From contig JAKPQU010000289.1 in the NCBI GenBank assembly GCA_029555925.1, positions 1-10,918 on the forward strand: 10,918 nucleotides of DNA, given 5' to 3'. Source of the DNA: Bacillota bacterium. Its GTDB lineage: Bacteria; Eremiobacterota; SpSt-956; JAKJGF01. The stretch's first letter is position 1. The number at the start of each line of letters is the position of its first letter. Made by a program: the position numbers and the translations under genes. Below, piece by piece: positions 1 to 6,261 of the stretch. The notes under the pieces were generated by a model. It was not told where the DNA came from, did not search any database, and worked only from the letters and a program-made list of their open reading frames with translations.

Positions 1-121
1 TGCCTTATTTAATTTGTTTTGCAGACAATAAATTAACCACTGGTTAATTTCTAATACTATAGAAAAAACTAATTTTTCTTCTCCAGAGCCTGCCAGTCAG
101 AAGCTTTTTATGGATACCCTT
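1..121. other. Noncoding left edge with weak inverted repeats
   Basis: No gene is visible. There is an 8-bp inverted repeat with a 3-nt loop (AATTAACC act GGTTAATT, 31-49) and an AT-only 7-bp one (61-67 with 73-79). Either could help end transcripts of the minus-strand gene that stops at 122. Neither has a GC-rich stem plus a T-run, so I do not call a terminator. Confidence 0.4.
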
Positions 122-703
122 TTACCTGTTACGGTACTGAGTCTTGTTAGTAGTGCCATTATAATTAAATGGATTGGTCTGATTAGAATTGTTATTATAA
201 TTAAATGGATTGGTCTGATTAGACTGACCATTCCGACCGGACTGACCGTTTGGGTCTGAAGACGGGGGACGTATGCCGCCGCCATTCGGATCAGATGGAG
301 GAGGAGGAGGCATACCGCCGCCGCCATTCGGATCAGATGGAGGAGGAGGAGGCATACCGCCGCCGCCATTCGGATCAGATGGAGGAGGAGGAGGCATACC
401 GCCGCCATTCGGGTCAAATGGAGGAGGAGGAGGCATACCGCCGCCGCCATTCGGGTCAGACGGAGGCATACCCATGTTATTATTTGAATTATTCGAAGAA
501 CTGTCACTTGAATTGGGCGGAGCAATCTTTCCGTAACCACCCGGCGGTTCGCCCGGACAACCCGGAGGAGGGGAACTACTTTGAGCCAGTAATATACCCG
601 GTTCACCGTACCGACATATATCTCCTTCCATCGGACTGATAAAAGGGGAAAGAAATATACCAAGGATAAACAACGAAATGAATAGAGAAATTCTAAACTT
701 CAT
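122..703 (-). CDS. Secreted Pro/Gly/Asn-rich tandem-repeat protein
   Basis: This encodes 193 residues of unknown function. The start at 703 has AGGAGG seven bases upstream; an in-frame ATG 13 codons earlier lacks such a site. Residues 1-24 form a Sec-type signal or anchor (MKFRIS followed by a hydrophobic run). The mature part is low complexity: Ser/Asn-rich at 64-76, then five tandem units of the type MPPPPPSDPNGGGG (79-144, 11 to 14 residues each), then two identical NQTNPFNYN blocks (162-170 and 174-182), ending in a basic tail. No enzyme motif or membrane segment follows the signal. By composition it resembles a flexible surface or matrix protein, but this is inference. It stands alone: the neighbouring gene is about 400 bp away on the other strand. 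Repeat number may vary between strains. Confidence 0.75.
   Translation of the reverse strand: MKFRISLFISLFILGIFLSPFISPMEGDICRYGEPGILLAQSSSPPPGCPGEPPGGYGKIAPPNSSDSSSNNSNNNMGMPPSDPNGGGGMPPPPPFDPNGGGMPPPPPSDPNGGGGMPPPPPSDPNGGGGMPPPPPSDPNGGGIRPPSSDPNGQSGRNGQSNQTNPFNYNNNSNQTNPFNYNGTTNKTQYRNR
158..220 (-). repeat. Direct repeat of 27 bp inside the Pro-rich gene
   Basis: Positions 158-184 and 194-220 are identical and encode NQTNPFNYN twice, with a 36-bp period. This is a second, separate repeat in the 3' end of the same gene. Confidence 0.85.
272..469 (-). repeat. In-gene tandem repeat, 42-bp unit (MPPPPPSDPNGGGG)
   Basis: There are five head-to-tail copies of a unit encoding Met, a Pro run, Ser-Asp-Pro-Asn and a Gly run. 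The three full copies are 42 bp; two are shortened by whole codons (11 and 13 residues), so the frame is kept. Near-identity at DNA level suggests recent slippage or unequal exchange. Confidence 0.9.
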
Positions 704-999
704 AAAAAAACCTCCTGTTATTATAACTATAGTCCAGCTCATAACAGCTCAGAAATAATCCTTCCGTCACGCAATCGTTACCGGTAATTAATTTCTGATA
801 AGTTATGAAATTAACTATAAATAACCTTCACCTCCTCTCCTGACCTTTCAGATTTCAGGCTATGTTTTTCCGGTCATCAAGTTCCTTAATCCGGCACCGG
901 TAAACACCGGGACATGAGAATTTCTATAATTTCAACTTGATGAAGAGTGATTATATTTTAAATAAAAAGTGTTATGAAAATATTACAGATACTGGATAT
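704..999. other. Noncoding stretch with hairpins and a decayed GCGTNAC repeat
   Basis: No ORF here has a ribosome site. Visible elements are: a degenerate piece of the GCGTNAC family (765-781); a 10-bp palindrome TTACCGGTAA (778-787); an 8-bp inverted repeat (788-795 with 807-814); a 10-bp inverted repeat TCATCAAGTT/AACTTGATGA (874-883 with 934-943); and a small hairpin CCGGT aaac ACCGG (897-910) inside its loop. On the minus strand 828-836 reads AGGAGGTGA, a near-perfect Shine-Dalgarno sequence with no start codon after it. A possible -10 for the Pro-rich gene (TATAGT, minus, 726-731) has no good -35. Confidence 0.5.
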
Positions 1000-1046
1000 T
1001 TGTCAAACTTTGTAATACTTTGTAATATTTTGTGACAGACATGTCA
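1000..1046 (+). promoter_or_regulatory. Sigma-70 promoter with overlapping operator-like repeats
   Basis: TTGTCA (1000-1005), a 17-bp spacer and TAATAT (1023-1028) form a good promoter with a start near 1035. The spacer and -10 lie within 10-bp direct repeats (ACTTTGTAAT at 1007-1016 and 1017-1026, then ATTTTGTGAC at 1027-1036). TGACA-N4-TGTCA (1033-1046) is a perfect inverted repeat across the start site. Repeats at helical spacing on the core promoter suggest repressor control, which is inference. It would drive the small gene at 1125. Confidence 0.6.
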
Positions 1047-1088
1047 ATAAAACAAAATTGCCGGGCTTTTTCCTGAAACCCGGCAATT
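1044..1088 (-). terminator. Rho-independent terminator for the minus-strand operon
   Basis: Read on the minus strand, a 10-bp GC-rich stem AATTGCCGGG/CCCGGCAATT (1079-1088 with 1056-1065, 13-nt loop) is followed by TTGTTTTATT. It is the first convincing terminator after the stop at 1394, about 300 nt downstream. On the plus strand the same hairpin lies in the leader of the 1125 gene. Confidence 0.6.
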
Positions 1089-1258
1089 CTGGTAGTCCTA
1101 AAAAAATATTGAAGGAGAATAAAAATGGTTTTTCCAAGTTATGGCGGTGAAAGGACTATATCGGAGCCATATGGATGTTTATACATCATTATAATGATTT
1201 TATGGTTTATAGGTAAATATTAATTTTACCACTATCTCTTTAGGACTAACCAGGAATT
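1085..1258. repeat. Imperfect 18/20-bp inverted repeat enclosing the small ORF
   Basis: The left arm 1085-1102 (AATTCTGGTAGTCCTAAA) pairs with the right arm 1239-1258 along its whole length, apart from two single-base bulges in the right arm. The 136 nt between them contain exactly the ribosome site and the 32-codon ORF. The left arm shares AATT with the hairpin at 1056-1088, so the two structures compete slightly. This may be a long-range RNA stem or the terminal repeats of a very small inserted element. Confidence 0.6.
1125..1223 (+). CDS. Predicted 32-residue single-pass membrane peptide
   Basis: The ATG at 1125 is preceded by GAAGGAG at good spacing (1111-1117) and by a strong promoter about 90 nt upstream. 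The product has a polar N-terminal half (residues 1-17, MVFPSYGGERTISEP onward) and a hydrophobic segment at 18-30 (CLYIIIMILWFIG), ending in Lys-Tyr. I do not recognise the family. Size, one hydrophobic segment, structured leader and overlapping antisense transcription resemble type I toxin or other small membrane-peptide genes, but that is analogy only. The TAA at 1221 is in frame with a further 57 open codons (next entry), so the peptide may instead be the first part of a broken or recoded 90-residue protein. The codon count is too small to judge codon usage. Confidence 0.55.
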   Translation: MVFPSYGGERTISEPYGCLYIIIMILWFIGKY

Positions 1259-1397
1259 AATAGATTTCAACATCAGGGCTATTGAAAAGGCAGGGAAATC
1301 TCTCATATCTCCTGTAATATTTATAGGTAAACCGGTAAGAATAATCACAAAAAATAAAGTAAAAAAGGGTGAACCTCTGCTGGAAATAGGAGATTAA
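1224..1397 (+). pseudogene. In-frame tail resembling a lipoyl-type barrel-sandwich domain
   Basis: These 57 codons plus TAA stay open directly after the TAA of the 32-residue ORF and in the same frame, with no ATG, GTG or TTG of their own. The last 40 residues include SLISPV, GKPVRII and VKKGEPLLEIGD. This matches the strand pattern of biotinyl/lipoyl-like barrel-sandwich segments (SPV-G-V-x-I...VKKGxPLLEI) found in HlyD-type adaptors and carrier proteins. There is no modified-lysine motif. The stop overlaps the convergent gene's stop at 1394-1397, a tight arrangement typical of real genes. It is either a gene interrupted by a stop mutation or insertion, or a product made by readthrough. The family match comes from memory of the consensus and is tentative. 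Confidence 0.4.
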
Positions 1398-3706
1398 TAT
1401 TCTGCTTCTTTTACTGTGCCTTTCTGGCAGTCCAGTCCTGTTCCAAAAGAGAACTGTCTGTTTCCGTTACGGCATATTTCCTGCCACATGGAATTATTTG
1501 AAGGTACAGGCCAGTCAGACGGTAAATCTTTCTCTATATTTCTGTCAATATTTCTTATATAAGTATCATTTCCGCCTCTGTCTATCATGATACCGCAGGT
1601 CCACTCATCATACCGGTAGCTGTCAGGCCCCGATCTCATAAGACAGTATCCCATAGTGGTGGAGTTAACTGTTTCGTAAAGATCATCACCTTCAGTGTCT
1701 ATATGAAAAGCAAGGGAATTGGTAATGGCAGAACCAATCATTACTCCTCCCGATGTCTTTACTGTCTGTCCATTTTTATCAGTTTCTTCTTCAAAACAGA
1801 GGTATTTATCATTTCCTTTTTTATCTATAAACCATGAAAGGGAAAAATCATGGGCTCCTCCCTGTGAGATGGCTTTCCAGACTCTGTAAGTGTCATTTCC
1901 TTCTTCATCCAGGAGTTCTGTCATACCCATATGGGCTGTTCCGCTCTGAACATAAAAACTGCCTTCGTAAGAATCGTCTCCTTTTGCATCATAGAGGATG
2001 CCTGTGCCGTACCAGTACCCTGTAGCCTGGCCGTAAACACCGCATTCATAATGATCGTTTCCCGTCATGTCTAATAAAATCCCCGTTCCTCCACCCATAG
2101 AGTGACCGTCAGAAAGATCTCCTCTTCTTCCCCATCCCGCTCCCTGAACAAAACTGTAGTTTCTGTTACTGTCATGGCCCAGGTCTGCAGGATTTATAAG
2201 ATTCTTTTCAGGATTATTCTTTCCGGTCTCACCTGTATAAATATCATCTCCTTCTGTATCAAGAAGAACGCCGCAACCTCTGACATAGCCAAAAGCCTGG
2301 CCGCACTGAAAACAATAATAAGTGTCATTGCCGCCGATATTTACAAGATTTCCAATGCCGTAGGCACCGGCACCCTGGGTCATATTTCTTCCCGAAAAAG
2401 AATCATTTCCTCCTTCATCCCACAGAAGGCCAACGCCAAAGAAAGCACTTCCCTGAGAATTATCATAAGAAGTGTATTTATCATCTCCCTGACAGTCAAT
2501 TAAAATACCGTAGCCCATCATGCCGGAACCCTGGGAACAGGGATCTTCTCTGGTGGAAATATAATTATCATTACCTGACGTGTCTATTAACACAGAAGAA
2601 GGCCGTCCGGGAAGAGAAGCTGCGGCAGGCCCTTTATAGAGATCATCGCCGCCTCCATCGATTATGGAAAAGTAATGATTACAATCATAAGTGTTATCCT
2701 CTGAAAAACCGTTAAAGACAAATCTTCCGAAAGGTGTTTCAAATTCTATAAAAATATGGGAAATATCTATGGATTTACCCGGTATCTCTTTTCCTTCACT
2801 ATCTTTAGAAGAATCTTCTTTCGGCTCAGAGAGAAATTTTTTTATATTTATTAAGTTCATAACAAGGGGCAACGCGCCGAAGTACATATCATTATAGTCA
2901 AATTTCCCCGCCATGTCATACTCAAGCTCTATGGAATCTTCTCCTGTCTCTTTTTCAACCATACCATAAAAAACCTTATCATCTTTATCTCTATCAGAAA
3001 GAAAATGATATCTTCCTATAGAATATAATTGATTAAATTTATCTTTTTCCATTTCTCTGAACGCTCTGTCTCTGTATTTATAAGCTGTTAAATGGGCAAG
3101 GAGATTTTCTGCTATAAGTTTCTGAACCTTTAAAGGAACAGAAGAAAATGTATCTGATACAGGTAAAGAAGATGAATATATTTTTATTCTGCAGTCTTTA
3201 CCATTGACGTTACATAAGATAATTCTTTCTTTAAAATCTTTTCCGTATACATATATATAAAGTTTCTGAAGAGCTTTCTCTATCGGTCTTTCAGGGTCAA
3301 TTTTAATGGCAGGCATATATTTTTCAAGCCTCCCTGACACAAAGCCCGTTCTTTCTTCGGAAGCAAGAAGAATATTATATATGCCTTTATCACCTTTCCA
3401 GTTTTTTCCGAGATCATTGCAGACCCGTTTCGTAAATTTCGGGAAATAAAAGGGATCTTCCCAGCACTGTTTGAAGTGGGGCGTATAAAGACCGGCAGTA
3501 TTTTTTCTCAGAAGATTTTCTACTGCAAATCGTGATGTATGAATATCACCTCTGGTAAGATGTTCTTTTGAAAGCATGTAGTCTATTAAATCAGTATTTT
3601 CCTGAAGATCCGTGTTGAGAGAGGCCGAAACATTTTCTTCTGATTTACCCGGGCAAACAAGAAAACAAAAGAGAAAAAATAAAAAAAATAATGTCTTATA
3701 ATTCAT
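1394..3706 (-). CDS. Secreted G-[ND]-D-x-[YF] repeat protein, probable beta-solenoid
   Basis: This encodes 770 residues. The start at 3706 (MNYKTLFF) has AGGTG six bases upstream; a GTG three codons earlier lies inside that site. Residues 1-22 are a hydrophobic signal peptide. Residues 23 to about 345 form a mixed domain I do not recognise. From 350 to 717 come at least twelve repeats with the core G-[ND]-D-x-[YF], at 353, 378, 407, 433, 459, 486, 549, 576, 603, 631, 673 and 712. They are mostly 25-29 residues apart, each preceded by G-[IV]-L-hydrophobic-D and often followed by QG-x-G. The period fits one coil of a beta-helix. The acidic turns could bind calcium, as RTX nonapeptides do, but the spacing differs from RTX. 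The gene lies 14 nt after the PhnD-like gene, so the two are probably one operon with a shared job at the envelope. Function unknown. Confidence 0.85.
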   Translation of the reverse strand: MNYKTLFFLFFLFCFLVCPGKSEENVSASLNTDLQENTDLIDYMLSKEHLTRGDIHTSRFAVENLLRKNTAGLYTPHFKQCWEDPFYFPKFTKRVCNDLGKNWKGDKGIYNILLASEERTGFVSGRLEKYMPAIKIDPERPIEKALQKLYIYVYGKDFKERIILCNVNGKDCRIKIYSSSLPVSDTFSSVPLKVQKLIAENLLAHLTAYKYRDRAFREMEKDKFNQLYSIGRYHFLSDRDKDDKVFYGMVEKETGEDSIELEYDMAGKFDYNDMYFGALPLVMNLINIKKFLSEPKEDSSKDSEGKEIPGKSIDISHIFIEFETPFGRFVFNGFSEDNTYDCNHYFSIIDGGGDDLYKGPAAASLPGRPSSVLIDTSGNDNYISTREDPCSQGSGMMGYGILIDCQGDDKYTSYDNSQGSAFFGVGLLWDEGGNDSFSGRNMTQGAGAYGIGNLVNIGGNDTYYCFQCGQAFGYVRGCGVLLDTEGDDIYTGETGKNNPEKNLINPADLGHDSNRNYSFVQGAGWGRRGDLSDGHSMGGGTGILLDMTGNDHYECGVYGQATGYWYGTGILYDAKGDDSYEGSFYVQSGTAHMGMTELLDEEGNDTYRVWKAISQGGAHDFSLSWFIDKKGNDKYLCFEEETDKNGQTVKTSGGVMIGSAITNSLAFHIDTEGDDLYETVNSTTMGYCLMRSGPDSYRYDEWTCGIMIDRGGNDTYIRNIDRNIEKDLPSDWPVPSNNSMWQEICRNGNRQFSFGTGLDCQKGTVKEAEY

Positions 3707-3720
3707 AGAAGGCACCTCAT

Positions 3721-4647
3721 TTATTCAGTTCCGAAGCCCATTTTCTCGATGGCTTTGGCGGCTTTTCTGATAGGCTCATACTCCTTATCAGTGGCTTCAA
3801 TATAGCTTCTCACCTGAATTATATCCAGAAAATATCTGTTTTCTTTCTTATCAGGATCTATGCTCAGGAAAGCGTCTTTTATTTTTTTAACAACATCGGG
3901 AGGCATATTGGCCCTGACTACAATAGGAGCTGTAGGAATAGGATCTGATTTTTTTATTACCAGGAGATCACCGAGACGTTCATTTGTGCCTTTGGCAAAC
4001 AAATAATTGGATACACCGGCACCGTCTGCATAACCGTTATAAACGGCACTGATAGAAGAATCATGATCTCCCGTATAGAGCACATCGGAGAAAAATTTAA
4101 AATCCTTTATGCCTGCTTCGCTCAGTATAAGAACAGGTATAAGAAAGCCTGATGCGGATTCTTTATCGGTAAAGGCAAATTTCTTGCCTTTAAGCTGTGA
4201 AATAGTCTTTATTCCGCTGTCTTTTCTGACAATAACATAACTCTGATAAAAAGGACTTTTACCTGAAACAGGGATAGGTTTTACCAGAGGTGTCGCACCT
4301 GCTATATCGTGGGCTTTCACATATATAAGAGGACCTGTATTGGCAAAATCTATCTCACCTGACTTAAGTCCGTCCACAAGTGGTTTATATGTTTTTTTCA
4401 TTTCAAATTTTACAGGTATTCCCATATAAGCAGATAGATAATCTGCCAGGCACTGCCATCCTTCAGTAAGTTTTAGTTCGCTCGCATATGGTATGCATGA
4501 TAAAATCAGAGGTTTTTGATTCGAAGAAGATGACGGAGAAGGGGACGAAACAGGGACAGGTGTAACTGTTGTGACAGGTGTAGGTTTACATGATGATATA
4601 AATAAAAACAAAAAAAGAATTAATAAGCTCGAATATACCTTTATCAT
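3721..4647 (-). CDS. PhnD-like phosphonate/phosphite-type substrate-binding lipoprotein
   Basis: This encodes 308 residues. Residues 1-20 are a lipoprotein signal ending in the lipobox ISSC (Cys20), then a Pro/Ser/Thr-rich linker (21-42) and a periplasmic-binding fold (45-308). Family landmarks include DFANTGPLIYVKAH (100-113), KKFAFTDKESASGFLIP (155-171) and GDHDSSISAVYNGYADGAGV (193-212), the pattern of PhnD/PtxB-type ABC binding proteins. In that family the serine and histidine of these loops hold the oxyanion; the ligand here is unproven. AGAGGA precedes the ATG. No permease or ATPase gene is in the window. Its partner is instead the downstream repeat protein, so it may work with a transporter elsewhere or as a sensor. 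An alternative is a generic SsuA/TauA-type binder. Confidence 0.88.
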   Translation of the reverse strand: MIKVYSSLLILFLFLFISSCKPTPVTTVTPVPVSSPSPSSSSNQKPLILSCIPYASELKLTEGWQCLADYLSAYMGIPVKFEMKKTYKPLVDGLKSGEIDFANTGPLIYVKAHDIAGATPLVKPIPVSGKSPFYQSYVIVRKDSGIKTISQLKGKKFAFTDKESASGFLIPVLILSEAGIKDFKFFSDVLYTGDHDSSISAVYNGYADGAGVSNYLFAKGTNERLGDLLVIKKSDPIPTAPIVVRANMPPDVVKKIKDAFLSIDPDKKENRYFLDIIQVRSYIEATDKEYEPIRKAAKAIEKMGFGTE

Positions 4648-4675
4648 TTATAATTCCTCTCATTAACATATTACT

Positions 4676-4702
4676 TTTATAATTTCTCCAGAGACCTGTT
4701 AA
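4676..4702 (-). promoter_or_regulatory. Possible promoter of the PhnD-like operon
   Basis: On the minus strand TTAACA (4697-4702) and TATAAA (4676-4681) are separated by only 15 bp, with a start near 4669 and a leader of about 20 nt before the ATG at 4647. The short spacer makes it weak. Confidence 0.3.
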
Positions 4703-4830
4703 ATTCCTTCCGTTTCACAGACCGGTCATTAGCCGGCCAGGTACAGGTTTCATAGATAGATACTTTTTTATCTGCTGCGGTACTGCAAGAAAAACAAATC
4801 CGGCAAATTGTTAGAACAGTTAGTATCCTG

Positions 4831-4859
4831 GCGTGACGCGTTACGCGTAACGCGTCACG
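4831..4859. repeat. GCGTNAC heptamer array forming a 28-bp perfect palindrome
   Basis: There are four consecutive heptamers GCGTGAC, GCGTTAC, GCGTAAC and GCGTCAC, with the variable base running through G, T, A and C. Positions 4832-4859 are a perfect palindrome. It begins four bases past the stop codon of the ion-channel gene (minus strand). There is no T-run, so it is not a standard terminator, but a transcript would form a long hairpin. It is related to the arrays at 8555, 8654 and 10796. Confidence 0.85.
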
Positions 4860-4863
4860 ATTC

Positions 4864-6195
4864 CTAATTGAAGAAAAAACCCAGCAGTAAAACAATCAGA
4901 TAAAGCCCGATTGTCAGAGCAGGCACAGAATAAAGGGCAAACCTGTATATTTTTTTTACGCCTGCTTCATGTTTTTTATCATCATATTTTAACATTAATA
5001 TGCTTAAGATGAGATTAAAAATAAAACTTATATAGCTGCATAAAAAAATTTTATCTGCTATGGTAAGATAACTCAACTGTGGAATTGAAGCCGTAGCATT
5101 CAGATGGAACATTGCTGCCGTAAGTAATGTACTGGTAAGAAGGCTGATTCTGCTTACTATTCCGTTTGCTTCTATAAATAAGCCGACAAAAGAAACTAAA
5201 ACCATACAGAACAGAGGAAAAAGAACCTTAAGAAAGGACAGTAAAGAACTGCGATACAGGGTTATAGGGCATACAAAAGTGGAATAATCTGTCCCTAAAA
5301 TTACTTCTTCGCCTATTTCCGGTTCTCCGTCTTTTATTATCCATCCCGGTACCGATACAGTATGCTCGACTCTAATATTAATATTAAGTAATTTAAATAT
5401 TTGTTTTATTTTCTTCTGTTCTTCAAGACTTACATTAAGTTTTCTTGCACACCCTTTTTTGTCTTTACCCATTTCATAACATTTCAGCAAAAGTTCTTTA
5501 TCATGTTCAGACAATTTATTCAGAATTCGTTCCCTGAAGAAGTCATATTTAAAGTACAGAGGCAGAGTAACCTCATTATCAAGAAGACTGAAAGTCATTA
5601 CTTCCGTATCGCTTATTAACATTATTGAAAAATCCTGATTATCCCATGGATATTTCTGAAACTCAAGATCTAACTGGAGTTCTGAATTTATGCTGTAATA
5701 TATTCTTTTATAATCTTTATCCAGTTCCATCCTTTCTATATCATACTTATTATCTTTTTTTAGCTTTATATTGCCATTTAAAACACCGAAGGGTAAATGT
5801 TCCTCATAAAAGCCTGTAGATCTTATAATTTCGTAAATTTTTCTCTTATTTTTCTCATAATCTTTTTCTTTTTTCAGAACATAATAGGTCAATGTGTCTC
5901 TTTCCTCGGGAGTATAATAAGTCAGGAGAAATTTTTTCTCTTTTTCTGTTAACTTGTTGAGGAGCTTATCCTGAAATATTCTGTAATAAAGTTTGGACGG
6001 TAAATTGGTATCGGGATATTGTAATAATATTTCAAATTTTATATCACATGTACCTTTTGCAAAATCTATATTGCTTATATTTACAACATTTATATCGGTT
6101 TTTACGGTTTTTATCTCCTGAGATGAGGCTACGGATATAAGTGTCATAATGAGGCACAATGTTATAAAAGCCACTTTTATATAACGGAAAAACAT
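4864..6195 (-). CDS. Pentameric ligand-gated ion channel homologue with two helical insertions
   Basis: This encodes 443 residues. Residues 1-26 are a Sec signal peptide, 27 to about 318 the extracellular domain, and four membrane segments follow (M1 about 319-341, M2 349-366, M3 379-403, M4 416-441). This is the plan of Cys-loop-type (GLIC/ELIC-like) channels. Landmarks are VVNISNIDF (37-45), YPWDNQ (182-187, equivalent to the family FPFDxQ), SVPGW (281-285), Pro327 in M1, Arg349 at the start of M2, and IPQLSYLT (371-378) in the M2-M3 loop. The disulfide of eukaryotic receptors is absent, as in bacteria generally. Two charged helical insertions, about 65-129 and 211-270, resemble each other and interrupt the beta-sandwich. 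AAGGAG precedes the ATG. A TTGACC lies upstream on this strand, but no good -10 fits it. The ligand and ion selectivity cannot be read from the sequence. No operon partner is evident. Confidence 0.88.
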   Translation of the reverse strand: MFFRYIKVAFITLCLIMTLISVASSQEIKTVKTDINVVNISNIDFAKGTCDIKFEILLQYPDTNLPSKLYYRIFQDKLLNKLTEKEKKFLLTYYTPEERDTLTYYVLKKEKDYEKNKRKIYEIIRSTGFYEEHLPFGVLNGNIKLKKDNKYDIERMELDKDYKRIYYSINSELQLDLEFQKYPWDNQDFSIMLISDTEVMTFSLLDNEVTLPLYFKYDFFRERILNKLSEHDKELLLKCYEMGKDKKGCARKLNVSLEEQKKIKQIFKLLNINIRVEHTVSVPGWIIKDGEPEIGEEVILGTDYSTFVCPITLYRSSLLSFLKVLFPLFCMVLVSFVGLFIEANGIVSRISLLTSTLLTAAMFHLNATASIPQLSYLTIADKIFLCSYISFIFNLILSILMLKYDDKKHEAGVKKIYRFALYSVPALTIGLYLIVLLLGFFFN

Positions 6196-6261
6196 AAATA
6201 AATCTCCTTAAATTTATTCATCTAAACATATACGGTCAATCTTACAGGTAACAGGGAAGGA

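Noticed and set aside
250..639. Long plus-strand ORFs opposite the Pro-rich gene (at 250 and 273)
   Set aside because: They are mirror images of the tandem repeat, which is open on both strands. The minus frame has the ribosome site and signal peptide.
828..836. Near-perfect Shine-Dalgarno AGGAGGTGA on the minus strand, equal to a 16S 3'-end-like TCACCTCCT on the plus strand
   Set aside because: No ATG, GTG or TTG follows at a usable distance and no rRNA context is present. It is probably chance.
4832..4859. The heptamer palindrome as a CRISPR repeat or a classical terminator
   Set aside because: There are no spacers of regular size between copies, no cas genes, and no T-run after the palindrome.
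4677..4895. A 72-codon minus-strand ORF between the channel gene and the PhnD-like gene
   Set aside because: It overlaps the channel gene's end, runs through the heptamer palindrome, and has no ribosome site at its start. The last 37 codons look somewhat coding and might be a gene remnant, but there is no recognisable family.
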